Positions 46,597 through 54,886 of a stretch of DNA of 64,000 nt are shown in pieces. Location of the stretch: NCBI GenBank assembly GCA_963752045.1, contig CAVVWN010000014.1, forward strand, positions 186,001-250,000, written 5' to 3'. Source of the stretch: DATKDF01 sp963752045 (GTDB taxonomy: Bacteria; Acidobacteriota; Vicinamibacteria; Vicinamibacterales; SCN-69-37). The notes under the pieces are model-generated. The model had not been told where the DNA came from, made no database searches, and saw only the letters and a program-made list of their open reading frames with translations. The position numbers were made by a program, and so were the translations under genes. The first letter of the stretch is position 1; each line of letters begins with the position of its first letter.

Positions 46597-47634
46597 TCAC
46601 GGCGGGCTCGGTGACTCGAGCGCCGGCCTCCGTCCCGCATCGCCCACCAGCCGCCGGCCGGCGATCGGGTAGAGCAGCACGCCGGTTCCGAACGCCAGCG
46701 TGCTGTACGCATAGTAGGCCCAGTGCCACGCCAGGCCGGCAGTCGCGAACAGCATCCCGCCGTGCGCGCGGAAGAATCGCCAGAGCGCGAAGTCGATGTT
46801 GACGAGCATCACGATGCTGACGGCCGCCACGAACCGGGCGATGCCCGACACGGCCACGAACGGCAACGCGGCAAACAGGGCGCACGACAGGACGCCGGCG
46901 ACCCGATGGCGATACCGCAGGTTCAGGTCGCGGCGCACGTGGGACTCGCGCATCATGAGCCACGTCCACGGAATGGCGCGCCGGAAGATGTCCGACTTCA
47001 GGAGCGAGACGAACGTCCACCTCTTCAGGTGCGTCACCTCCAGATCTTTGCGGAACTCGATGCGGAAGCCGGCAGTGGTCAACCGGTAACCGAGGTCGAT
47101 GTCTTCCACGCTGGGCCGGTCGAACCGCTCGTCGAACCCGCCCACGCCGAAGAGCGCCCCGCGGCGGATCGCGCCGCACGCGCCCCAGAACGTGGCGCCC
47201 TCTTCGCGCGCCGCCAGGTGAACGAACCGCTGCAGCAGGTTCTTGTATCGCGAAAAGAAGTTCGCGGCCGGAGGCTCGTCGTCGTACACGCCGACGAAGG
47301 CATCCGCGCGCGACGAGGCGAACGCCTCCCGGATCCGCGCGGCGATGTCCGGGTGCACGGCGACATCCGCGTCGACGAAGAAGATCACGTTGCCCGACGA
47401 GGCGCGCGCGGCGTCGTTGCGGGCGGCTGCCGGACCGCCCGATCGCGCGCGGCGCACGACGCGGAAGCCACAGGCGGCGGCCGCCTCCCCTGCGCCGGGC
47501 GCCGGTCCGTCCAAGACCACGATGACTTCGTCGAAGGGCGGGCTCGCCGCGGCGAGCGCGGCGAGCGCACGTCGGTACTCGGGGCTGTCGGCGTGGACGG
47601 GCAGCACCGCCGACACGGTCACGCCGGCTCTCAC
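46597..47634 (-). CDS. family 2 glycosyltransferase with C-terminal membrane segments
   Basis: The start is GTG 47634, overlapping the symporter stop as GTGA. The 345 residues hold a GT-A fold: VSAVLPVHADSPEYRRALAALA, the FFVDADVAV acidic motif, GACGAIRRGALFGVGGFDERF and SVEDIDLGYRL. Two or more hydrophobic helices (LFAALPFVAVSGIARFVAAVSIVMLVN; WAYYAYSTLAFGTGVLLYPI) follow at the C terminus. The acceptor is unknown. The gene is translationally coupled to the symporter and precedes the D-aminoacylase by 11 bases. Confidence 0.85.
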   Translation of the reverse strand: MRAGVTVSAVLPVHADSPEYRRALAALAAASPPFDEVIVVLDGPAPGAGEAAAACGFRVVRRARSGGPAAARNDAARASSGNVIFFVDADVAVHPDIAARIREAFASSRADAFVGVYDDEPPAANFFSRYKNLLQRFVHLAAREEGATFWGACGAIRRGALFGVGGFDERFDRPSVEDIDLGYRLTTAGFRIEFRKDLEVTHLKRWTFVSLLKSDIFRRAIPWTWLMMRESHVRRDLNLRYRHRVAGVLSCALFAALPFVAVSGIARFVAAVSIVMLVNIDFALWRFFRAHGGMLFATAGLAWHWAYYAYSTLAFGTGVLLYPIAGRRLVGDAGRRPALESPSPP

Positions 47635-49337
47635 GCGCGGTCCGCCCGGGCGGCCCCGCCGGTCATCGCGCTCACGACGACACCCACCACCGTGACCACG
47701 ACGGCGCCGATGACGTTGTGCCAGAGAAAGGAAATCGACGACGTCGCCGGACTCAGCGCGACGTAGCCCACGGCGGTCATGCCGGCGACGAGGCCGACAC
47801 TCGCGCCGATTCCGTTCGTCCGCCGGAAGCCGAGCGCCAGGATGAACACGCCAAGGAGCGATCCATAGAAGAAGGACCCGTACCGGTTGACGACCTCGAT
47901 GAGCGAGCCGAGGTTCACCGAGTACACGGCCACCACGCACGCGAAGGCACCCCAGAACGCGGTGGCGACCTTCGACACGAAGAGATAGTGAGCATCCGAC
48001 GCATCGGGTTTCATCAGCCGCCGGTAGAAGTCGATGACCGTCGCCGTCGACAGCGAATTGAGCTCGGCCGCGATGCTCGACATGGCGGCCGCGAAGATGG
48101 CGGCGACGATGAGCCCCACGAGCCCGATCGGCATGTACTCGGTCACGAACGTCGGGAACACGTAGTTCACGTCGCGGTAGTTCGCGTCGCCGGTCACGTC
48201 CCTCACCAGGCTGGTGGCGCGGGTTCGCACGTCCCGGACCGTCGCGTCGCCGGCGAGAAATGCCGCGCGCTCGGCTGCACTGGCCGATCCGGCGGCCTCG
48301 GCCCGGGCCATGGCCTCCGCGGCCGCGCGCCTCGTGCCGAATGCCCGCAGGTACTCGGCCTCGAGCGTCTCGTACTCGCCGGCACGGTCGCTTGCGGCAA
48401 CGGCCTCGGCGTGTACCGGATTGAACAGCATGGGCGCTGGCCGGAACAGGAAGAAGATGAACACGAGCACGCCCGTGAGCAGGATCAGCGCCTGGAGCGG
48501 AATCTTCCAGTACGCGCTCATCAGGAGCGACTGGCGCGCCTGGTCGACGGACCTGGCGGTCAGATACCGCTGCACCTGGCTCTGATCGCACCCGAAGTAC
48601 GACAGCATCAGGAACAAGCCGCCGATCATGCCCGACCAGAACGTGTAGGTTTCGTTCAGGTCGAAGCGGAAGTCGATCGCCTGCAGCTTGCCGACGCTGC
48701 CGGCCACGTGGAACGCCGACCCGAGATCCACCGAATCGGGCAGCGTCCAGATGAGCACCGCGACGGCCGAACCCAGCCCGGAGACGATGACGACCATCTG
48801 CTTGACGTCCGTCCAGGTCACGGCCTGCACGCCGCCCTTCATCGTGTAGAACACGGTCGGGATGCCGATCGCGAGAATCGTCAGCGTCAGATTCCAGCCC
48901 AGCACGACCGACAGAATCACGGCCGGAGCTGCGATGATGACGCCGCACGACATCCCGCGCGAAATCAGGAACAGAAAGCTCGTGAGCGACCGCGTGACGA
49001 CGCCGAACCGCCGCTCGAGATACTCGTACGCGGTGAACACGCGCGCGCGATGAAAGAACGGCACGACCGTGAGCGAGAGAATCACCATCGCCAGCGGCAG
49101 GCCGAAATAGAACTGCACGAACCGGAGGCCGTCGGCGTACCCCTGTCCGGTCGTGCCGACGAGCGTGATGGCGCTCATCTGCGTCGCCATCACCGACAGC
49201 CCGACGGCCCACCAGGGCAGCGTCCGGTTGGCGAGGAAGTAGCCCTCGATCTCGTGGGTGCCGCGGCTCAGCCGGATGCCGTCCCAGACGATCCAGACCA
49301 GGTAGGCGCCGACGATGGACCAGTCAATCCAGTGCAT
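47631..49337 (-). CDS. sodium:solute symporter (SSS family)
   Basis: The 568-residue integral membrane protein has about 13 helices. The SSS features are SVMATQMSAITLVGTTGQGY, TAYEYLERRFG, GGVQAVTWTDVKQMVVI and AAIFAAAMSSIAAELNSLSTATVIDFYRR. A long soluble insert (about 315-365) is typical of the subgroup. It takes up an organic solute with Na+. Next to two D-aminoacylase-type genes, an amino acid or peptide-derived substrate is plausible but not shown. A 43-residue membrane protein is encoded 3 bases upstream. Confidence 0.9.
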   Translation of the reverse strand: MHWIDWSIVGAYLVWIVWDGIRLSRGTHEIEGYFLANRTLPWWAVGLSVMATQMSAITLVGTTGQGYADGLRFVQFYFGLPLAMVILSLTVVPFFHRARVFTAYEYLERRFGVVTRSLTSFLFLISRGMSCGVIIAAPAVILSVVLGWNLTLTILAIGIPTVFYTMKGGVQAVTWTDVKQMVVIVSGLGSAVAVLIWTLPDSVDLGSAFHVAGSVGKLQAIDFRFDLNETYTFWSGMIGGLFLMLSYFGCDQSQVQRYLTARSVDQARQSLLMSAYWKIPLQALILLTGVLVFIFFLFRPAPMLFNPVHAEAVAASDRAGEYETLEAEYLRAFGTRRAAAEAMARAEAAGSASAAERAAFLAGDATVRDVRTRATSLVRDVTGDANYRDVNYVFPTFVTEYMPIGLVGLIVAAIFAAAMSSIAAELNSLSTATVIDFYRRLMKPDASDAHYLFVSKVATAFWGAFACVVAVYSVNLGSLIEVVNRYGSFFYGSLLGVFILALGFRRTNGIGASVGLVAGMTAVGYVALSPATSSISFLWHNVIGAVVVTVVGVVVSAMTGGAARADRA

Positions 49338-49340
49338 GGC

Positions 49341-49472
49341 TCACGCGAAGTGCCGGCCCAGCCAGAACAGGACGCCGAGCACGAACACTTCAATGACGAG
49401 CACGCGGACGTAGGCGGCCGTCATGGCGGAACCGGCGTCTGACGCCTGCGGGGCGCCGTCTCGTGAGGCCAT
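49341..49472 (-). CDS. 43-residue single-helix membrane protein upstream of symporter
   Basis: The frame reads MASRDGAPQASDAGSA, then MTAAYVRVLVIEVFVLGVLFW, ending LGRHFA. There is one clear membrane helix and a Trp-Leu-Gly-Arg boundary. It stops 3 bases before the symporter ATG on the same strand. An internal ATG (residue 17) could start a 27-residue form. The placement suggests an accessory peptide of the symporter. Its short length makes it easy to miss. Confidence 0.6.
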   Translation of the reverse strand: MASRDGAPQASDAGSAMTAAYVRVLVIEVFVLGVLFWLGRHFA

Positions 49473-49481
49473 GACGGGCAG

Positions 49482-49489
49482 TATAGAAT
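49482..49489 (+). promoter_or_regulatory. TATAGAAT -10 region
   Basis: TATAGAAT ends 11 bases before the ATG at 49501, giving a very short leader. It lies between divergent genes. Confidence 0.4.
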
Positions 49490-49500
49490 CTCGCCGAGCC

Positions 49501-51192
49501 ATGCGCATCCTCGTCTTCGCCGGCCTTCCCCTGCTGGCCCTCGCCGCGGCAGCCTGCGGCGGGTCGGCCGAACACTACGACGTGCTCATTCGCGGAGGCA
49601 CGGTCTACGACGGATCGGGCACGCCGGGCTTCCACGCCGACGTGGCCGTCACTGCCGACCGCATCGCCGCCATCGGCGACCTCTCGACGGCCACGGCCGA
49701 CCTGGTCGTCGACGCCACGGGCCAGGCCGTGGCTCCCGGCTTCATCAACATGCTCTCCTGGTCCACCGAATCGCTCATCGCGGACGGCCGGTCGCTCGGC
49801 GAGATCATGGAAGGCGTCACGACGCAGGTGATGGGCGAAGGCACGTCCATGGGTCCGATTTCGCCCGAGATGAAAGCGCGCTGGAAGGCCCTTCAGGGCG
49901 ACATCCAGTTCGACTACACGTGGACGACGCTGGCCGAATACCTGGCATACCTCGAGCGCAAGGGCGTGTCGCAGAACGTGGCGTCGTTCATCGGCGCCGG
50001 CACGATCCGGGAGCACGTCATCGGCCACGAGAACCGCCCGCCAACGGCAGACGAGCTCGACCGGATGCGCGCCCTCGTCCGGGAGGACATGGAAGCCGGC
50101 GCGCTCGGCATCGGCACCTCGCTCATCTACGCGCCGGACAACTTCGCCTCCACCGGGGAGATCATCGAGCTCTGCAAGGTGGCCGCGCAGTACGGCGGCA
50201 AGTACATCTCGCACATGCGCAGCGAGGGCAACCGGCTGATCGAAGCCGTCGAGGAGGTCATCCGCATCAGCCGCGAGGCCGGCATTCCCGCCGAGATCTA
50301 CCACCTCAAGGCCGCAGGCGAGGCCAACTGGCCGAAGATGGACCGCGTCATCGAGATGATTGAGGCGGCCCGCGCCGACGGGCTGAAGATCACGGCGGAC
50401 ATGTATACCTACACGGCCGGCTCGACGGGACTCAATGCCGCGATGCCGCCATGGGCGCTCGAAGGCGGCTACGAGGCGCTCTTTGCCCGCCTCCGCCAGC
50501 CGGCCGAGCGGGCGCGCATCAAGCAGGCCATGATGGCGCCGGCCACCGACTGGGAGAGCCTGTATCAGGCCGCCGGGTCGCCCGAACGGGTGCTGCTCGT
50601 CGAGTTCAAAAGCGACGCGCTCAAGCCGTACACGGGTAAGACGCTCGCCGAGGTGGCCGAGCTGCGCGGCACCGACCCGTACGACACGATCCTCGATCTG
50701 ATGCTCGAGGATCAGACGCGCGTCGGCGCCGTTTATTTCCTGATGTCGGAAGAGAACGTGCGCAAGCAGATCGCGCTGCCCTGGGTGTCGTTCGGGTCGG
50801 ATGCCGCGTCGATGGCGCCCGAAGGCGTGTTCCTGAAGTCGTCGACCCACCCCCGCGCGTACGGCAACTTCGCCCGCCTGCTTGGCAAGTACGTGCGCGA
50901 GGAACAGGTGATTCCGCTCGAAGAGGCGATTCGCCGGTTGACGGGCCTCCCGGCGGAGAATCTCGAGCTTGCAGATCGCGGCCGGCTGATCCCGGGCGCC
51001 TTCGCGGACGTCGTCGTCTTCGATCCCGACACGATTGCCGACCGCGCCACGTTCGCGCTGCCGCACCAGCTCGCGGTCGGCGTGCGGCACGTCTTCGTCA
51101 ACGGCGGACACGTCGTCCGGGATGGCGAGCACACCGGAGCCCTGCCCGGACGCGCGCTCTGGGGCATCGGTAAGACTCGGCAACGGCCGTGA
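49501..51192 (+). CDS. D-aminoacylase-like lipoprotein lacking the HxH metal motif
   Basis: The 563-residue protein has a lipobox (LALAAAAC) and a D-aminoacylase-type amidohydrolase fold. In the position of GFIDVHTH it reads GFINMLSW, so the HxH pair is gone, and the GNCG metal-bridging Cys becomes GEGT. Later ligand positions survive (ISHMRSEG, EIYHLKAAG, FGSDAAS). It may bind a single metal or use another mechanism. It faces the symporter/glycosyltransferase/D-aminoacylase run divergently and probably shares their pathway. It is intact and well formed, so this is a family variant rather than a decaying copy. Confidence 0.82.
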   Translation: MRILVFAGLPLLALAAAACGGSAEHYDVLIRGGTVYDGSGTPGFHADVAVTADRIAAIGDLSTATADLVVDATGQAVAPGFINMLSWSTESLIADGRSLGEIMEGVTTQVMGEGTSMGPISPEMKARWKALQGDIQFDYTWTTLAEYLAYLERKGVSQNVASFIGAGTIREHVIGHENRPPTADELDRMRALVREDMEAGALGIGTSLIYAPDNFASTGEIIELCKVAAQYGGKYISHMRSEGNRLIEAVEEVIRISREAGIPAEIYHLKAAGEANWPKMDRVIEMIEAARADGLKITADMYTYTAGSTGLNAAMPPWALEGGYEALFARLRQPAERARIKQAMMAPATDWESLYQAAGSPERVLLVEFKSDALKPYTGKTLAEVAELRGTDPYDTILDLMLEDQTRVGAVYFLMSEENVRKQIALPWVSFGSDAASMAPEGVFLKSSTHPRAYGNFARLLGKYVREEQVIPLEEAIRRLTGLPAENLELADRGRLIPGAFADVVVFDPDTIADRATFALPHQLAVGVRHVFVNGGHVVRDGEHTGALPGRALWGIGKTRQRP

Positions 51193-51231
51193 TGGAACCT
51201 GGGATCTGCTACGAAAAGGCCACCGTTGAGA

Positions 51232-51475
51232 ACGTGGAGTGCATGGAGAGCCTCCGGCGACCACCAGCCGCAGCAGCGCTTGGTCGCCGTGGCCGCGAGC
51301 GGCGCTCGCGCGGCCTCCGGCCGCGGGCGTCGGGGCCGGCCGGGTGCCGATGAGCCGCCGAGTCCGGTGGGCCCGCGCAGTCCAGGGCGGCTCGTCGGCG
51401 CCCGGTCGGCCCCGACGGGGCCACGGCGACCGGTGGACGACACGGGGCGGAGGCGCACCTCCACGGGCTCCACGT
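51232..51475 (+). ncRNA. 244-nt foldback, candidate structured RNA or leader upstream of cytochrome oxidase operon
   Basis: This is an imperfect palindrome about 244 bases long. The core arms 51332-51359 and 51386-51413 match at 25 of 28 positions, and all three exceptions are G-U pairs in RNA. Perfect 13-bp arms follow outside (GGTCGCCGTGGCC 51282-51294 against 51419-51431), then GCCTCC/GGAGGC and ACGTGGAG/CTCCACGT at the ends. The left side holds two extra small hairpins (GCGAGC-GGC-GCTCGC and GCGGCC-TCC-GGCCGC). It fills most of the 410-base gap before the oxidase gene. A mobile palindromic element is the main alternative. Confidence 0.5.
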
Positions 51476-51602
51476 CTCCACGGTCCCCTGGCCCTGGCGT
51501 CCGGTACCGCCACGGTCCTGTTCGTCGTGTGCGGGCGTCGCGCCACGCGACGTGCTCAACTGGAATCCTGGGAGATCCGGGAGCCCAGACGGAGGGACGG
51601 GC

Positions 51603-53270
51603 TTGCGCGTCTTCTCGACCGACCATAAGGTCATCGGGCTGCAGTACGGGCTCACGAGCCTGCTGTTCCTGTTCTTTGGCTTCGTCCTGATTCTGATCGT
51701 CCGCTGGCACCTGGCCTGGCCGATCACGCCCGATTCGCCCCTGGGCGCGCTCTTTGCGAACGGCGTGCTGCTGCCCGAGACGTACAACGGGCTCGGCAGC
51801 ATGCATGGCACGATCATGGTGTTTCTCGCCGTCGTGCCGCTCGCGGTCGGGGCGTTCGGAAACTACCTGGTGCCGCTGATGATCGGCGCGCCCGACATGG
51901 CGTTTCCGCGGCTGAACATGCTGAGCTACTGGACCTACCTGGCCGGAGGACTGGTCATGGTGGCGGGCTTCTTTCTGCCCGGCGGCGCGGCCAACTCCGG
52001 CTGGACGTCCTATCCCCCGCTCGCGAACCTCGCCACCAGCGGACAGACCGTGTGGCTCGCTGGCATGTTTCTCCTCATTACGTCGTCACTCCTGGGTTCG
52101 ATCAACATCATCGTGACGATCCTCCAGCTCCGGGCGCCGGGCTTGACGATGATGCGGCTGCCGTTTTTCATCTGGGCGCAGCTCGTCACGTCGTTCCTGC
52201 TGCTGCTGGCCTTCCCGCCGCTCCAGGCAGCGGCGGTGCTGCAGTTGATGGATCGGCTCGCCGGCACGAGTTTCTTCATGCCGAGCGGCCTTGTCGTCTC
52301 CGGCGAGGCCCTCAGCCTCTCGGGCGGCGGAAGCCCGCTTCTCTGGCAGCACCTGTTCTGGTTCCTCGCGCACCCGGAAGTGTACGTGCTCATCCTGCCG
52401 GCGCTCGGCATCGTGGCCGAGGTCATTGCCAGCAGCATCCGCAAGCCGCTCTGGGGCTACAAGGCGATGGTGGGCGCCGCGGTGTTCATGGGATTCATGT
52501 CGTTCCTGGTGTGGGCGCACCACATGTTCCTCACCGGCATGGGCCCGGTGATGAGCGGCTTCTTCCAGGTGACGACGATGATCATCTCCGTGCCGTCGGT
52601 CGTGATCATCTCGTCGCTGCTGCTTTCGCTTTACGGCGGTTCGATCCGGTTCACCGTGCCTGCGCTCTTCGCGCTGGCGTTCCTGCCGATGTTCGGCATC
52701 GGCGGCCTCACCGGCCTTCCGCTCGGTCTTGCCGCGTCGGACATTCCGCTGCACGACACGTACTACGTCATCGGCCACTTTCACTACGTCGTGGCACCCG
52801 GCACGATCTTCGCCCTCTTTGCCGGGATCTACTACTGGTTCCCGAAGTTCACCGGTCGCACGATGAACGCGGCGCTCGGGAAGGTCCACTTCTGGGGATC
52901 GCTCGTCGCGATGAACGGCATCTTCCTGCCGATGTTCACCCAGGGCCTCTCCGGCATGAACCGGCGCCTGTACGACGGCGGCCGCACGTACGAGTTCCTG
53001 CGCGGCTTCGACGCGTCGTTCACCGGGCAGGCGATGTCGGCGCTCCTCCTTCTGGCCGTGCAGTTCGTGTTCATCGTCAACTTCTTCTGGAGCCTGCGGC
53101 GGGGACGGGCCGCCGCCGGCAATCCCTGGCACGCCACGACGATCGAGTGGACGACCACGTCGCCGCCGCCGCACGAGAACTTCGGGGCCACACCGACCGT
53201 GTACCGGGGCGCGTACGACTACAGCGTGCCCGGCGCGGAAGCCGATTTTCTGCCGCAGACCCAGCCATGA
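51603..53270 (+). CDS. cytochrome c oxidase subunit I (heme-copper oxidase)
   Basis: The protein has 12 helices and all heme and copper ligands: GLGSMHGTIM (low-spin heme His), WFLAHPEVYVLILPALG (CuB His and cross-linked Tyr), WAHHMFLTG (CuB His pair) and HDTYYVIGHFHYV (heme a3 and a). It reduces O2 to water and pumps protons. I prefer TTG 51603 as start because GGAGG lies 7 bases upstream. The GTG at 51552 has no ribosome site. ATGA overlaps link it to the subunit III-like gene. The A-type form of the VLILPALG region suggests an aa3-type enzyme. Confidence 0.93.
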   Translation: MRVFSTDHKVIGLQYGLTSLLFLFFGFVLILIVRWHLAWPITPDSPLGALFANGVLLPETYNGLGSMHGTIMVFLAVVPLAVGAFGNYLVPLMIGAPDMAFPRLNMLSYWTYLAGGLVMVAGFFLPGGAANSGWTSYPPLANLATSGQTVWLAGMFLLITSSLLGSINIIVTILQLRAPGLTMMRLPFFIWAQLVTSFLLLLAFPPLQAAAVLQLMDRLAGTSFFMPSGLVVSGEALSLSGGGSPLLWQHLFWFLAHPEVYVLILPALGIVAEVIASSIRKPLWGYKAMVGAAVFMGFMSFLVWAHHMFLTGMGPVMSGFFQVTTMIISVPSVVIISSLLLSLYGGSIRFTVPALFALAFLPMFGIGGLTGLPLGLAASDIPLHDTYYVIGHFHYVVAPGTIFALFAGIYYWFPKFTGRTMNAALGKVHFWGSLVAMNGIFLPMFTQGLSGMNRRLYDGGRTYEFLRGFDASFTGQAMSALLLLAVQFVFIVNFFWSLRRGRAAAGNPWHATTIEWTTTSPPPHENFGATPTVYRGAYDYSVPGAEADFLPQTQP

Positions 53271-53833
53271 TTCCCTACACGACCGAACGGCGGGCCGACA
53301 CGGGCGTCTCGAATGTCACGCTCGGCATCTGGCTGTTCCTCGCGTCGGAAGTCATGCTCTTCGGCGCGCTCTTCTCGTCGTACGCGCTCCTGCGCGTGGC
53401 GGCCGCCGACTGGCCGTCTGGCCGCGACGCCCTGGACCTCTGGAGCGGCCTGCGCAATACGGCAATCCTTCTGCTCTCGACGGCGTTCATCTGGCGCGCC
53501 CGGGCGGCGTCGAGCGGGCCGGCGCGCGTGGCCCTCCTCATCGGCGTGGCCGGCTCGATCCTGTTTCTCGTGAGCAAGAACTGGGAATGGCAGCACGAGA
53601 TCGCCGCAGGGCTGCTGCCGTCGACGAGCACCTTCTGGGCCATGTACTACACGATGACCGGCCTGCACGCGGCGCACGTGGCCGGCGGGCTCGTGGCCAA
53701 CGTCTGGGTGCTTCTGGGTCTGGGTCGAGTGAGTGAGGCCATGACCGCCGGACGGCTCCGCGCGCTCGCACTCTACTGGGGCTTCGTGGACGTGGTGTGG
53801 CTCGTCATCTTCGGAGTGGTGTACCTGTCATGA
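53267..53833 (+). CDS. cytochrome c oxidase subunit III
   Basis: The 188-residue protein has five membrane helices. GIWLFLASEVMLFGALFSSYALLR, WEWQHEIAAGL, TFWAMYYTMTGLHAAHV and LYWGFVDVVWLVIFGVVYL are the subunit III signatures. It overlaps subunit I by ATGA and the next small gene likewise, so the operon is translated as a chain. Subunit III stabilises the oxidase and its proton uptake. Confidence 0.93.
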   Translation: MIPYTTERRADTGVSNVTLGIWLFLASEVMLFGALFSSYALLRVAAADWPSGRDALDLWSGLRNTAILLLSTAFIWRARAASSGPARVALLIGVAGSILFLVSKNWEWQHEIAAGLLPSTSTFWAMYYTMTGLHAAHVAGGLVANVWVLLGLGRVSEAMTAGRLRALALYWGFVDVVWLVIFGVVYLS

Positions 53834-54129
53834 GGGCACACGAGGACCGGCACGGCGCATGGCCCGGCACGAACGCGGCACGGCCCCTCATGGCCGCGCT
53901 CGTCCTGGTCTTCTTCGTCCTTGCCGACGCCACGCTCCTCGCCTGCCCCATCTGTTTCCGGGTCGAAGAGAACGCGACGACCGACGGCCTGCAGGCGGCC
54001 GTCCTCGTGCTCGTGGGCATCACGACGCTCGTGCTCGGCGCCTGTGGGGCCTTCGTCGTGAGGTTCGCTCGCCGCGAAGCCGCCGGCTCCCAGATCCCAG
54101 ATTCCAGATCCCAGATTTCAGATTCATGA
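53830..54129 (+). CDS. small CPxC membrane protein of the oxidase operon
   Basis: The 99-residue protein has two membrane helices: LMAALVLVFFVLADATLLACPICF and AAVLVLVGITTLVLGACGAFVVRF. A CPxC pair (LACPICF) sits at the end of the first helix. Small proteins with ACPxC in this position occur in oxidase/SCO clusters and may serve copper or thiol chemistry in CuA assembly. That function is inferred. The C-terminal SQIPDSRSQISDS is encoded entirely by five 7-bp repeats. The stop overlaps the subunit II-like start by ATGA. Confidence 0.7.
   Translation: MRAHEDRHGAWPGTNAARPLMAALVLVFFVLADATLLACPICFRVEENATTDGLQAAVLVLVGITTLVLGACGAFVVRFARREAAGSQIPDSRSQISDS
54091..54125. repeat. five tandem heptamers CAGAT(T/C)(C/T)
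   Basis: Units CAGATCC, CAGATTC, CAGATCC, CAGATTT and CAGATTC follow without gaps. The array ends one base before the ATG of the subunit II gene at 54126 and encodes the tail of the CPxC protein. A change of copy number would shift its reading frame and move or abolish the ATGA overlap. Confidence 0.75.
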
Positions 54130-54863
54130 CTCGCTTCCTTCCCGCTGCCGCCTCGGCCCACGCCTCGGAGATCGACTGGGTCCTCACGCTGGTCCATCTG
54201 CTGATGCTCGCGCTGCTTCTCGGCTGGGGCGCCTACTTCGTCTGGGTGCTCTTCCGGTTCCGCTCGCGGCGCCAGCCTCGCGCCGACCATGCCGGCGCCA
54301 AGGGCGGCTTCGCGAAGATCACCGAGGTGGGCGTCGTCATCGCCGAGGGCGTGCTGCTCGTCGCGATCGCGCTGCCGCTCTGGCTCAGTCGCACGTCGGC
54401 GCGGCCGGAGGCGCCAGACGCCGTGGCGGTGCGCGTCGTCGCCGAGCAGTTCGCGTGGCACTTTCACTATCCGGGCGCTGACGGCGAGTTCGGCGAGACG
54501 TCGGTGGCCATGGTCTCGCCCGACAATCCGCTCGGGCTCGACCGCACTTCACCATTCGGCCGCGACGACATCGTCGTCGCGGGAGAGCTCCACCTGCCAG
54601 TCAACCGACAGGTGGTCATTCAACTCTCGAGCAAGGACGTCATCCACAGTTTCGGAGTGCCCGCGATGCGCGTGAAGCAGGATGCGATTCCGGGCCTGCT
54701 CGCGCCGGTATGGTTCACGCCGACCGAGATTGGCAGGTTCGACATCGCCTGCTCGCAACTCTGCGGCCTGGGCCACTATCGGATGCGAGCCGTCATCGCC
54801 GTGGAGTCAGAGCCGGACTTCTCGGCGTTTCTCTCCGCTCAGGCGCAAACACAGGTGCGTTAG
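54126..54863 (+). CDS. cytochrome c oxidase subunit II (CuA)
   Basis: The 245-residue protein has two N-terminal helices (WVLTLVHLLMLALLLGWGAYFVWVL; EVGVVIAEGVLLVAIALPLWL) and a periplasmic cupredoxin. HSFGVPAMRVKQDAIPG and ACSQLCGLGHYRMRAVI give the CuA set (His, two Cys, His, Met), so the electron-entry site is complete. There is no fused cytochrome c. Its ATG overlaps the upstream stop. The operon order is I-III-CPxC-II, with no assembly factor visible downstream. Confidence 0.92.
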   Translation: MTRFLPAAASAHASEIDWVLTLVHLLMLALLLGWGAYFVWVLFRFRSRRQPRADHAGAKGGFAKITEVGVVIAEGVLLVAIALPLWLSRTSARPEAPDAVAVRVVAEQFAWHFHYPGADGEFGETSVAMVSPDNPLGLDRTSPFGRDDIVVAGELHLPVNRQVVIQLSSKDVIHSFGVPAMRVKQDAIPGLLAPVWFTPTEIGRFDIACSQLCGLGHYRMRAVIAVESEPDFSAFLSAQAQTQVR

Positions 54864-54886
54864 CCCCGGGAGCGGCGTACGCCGTC

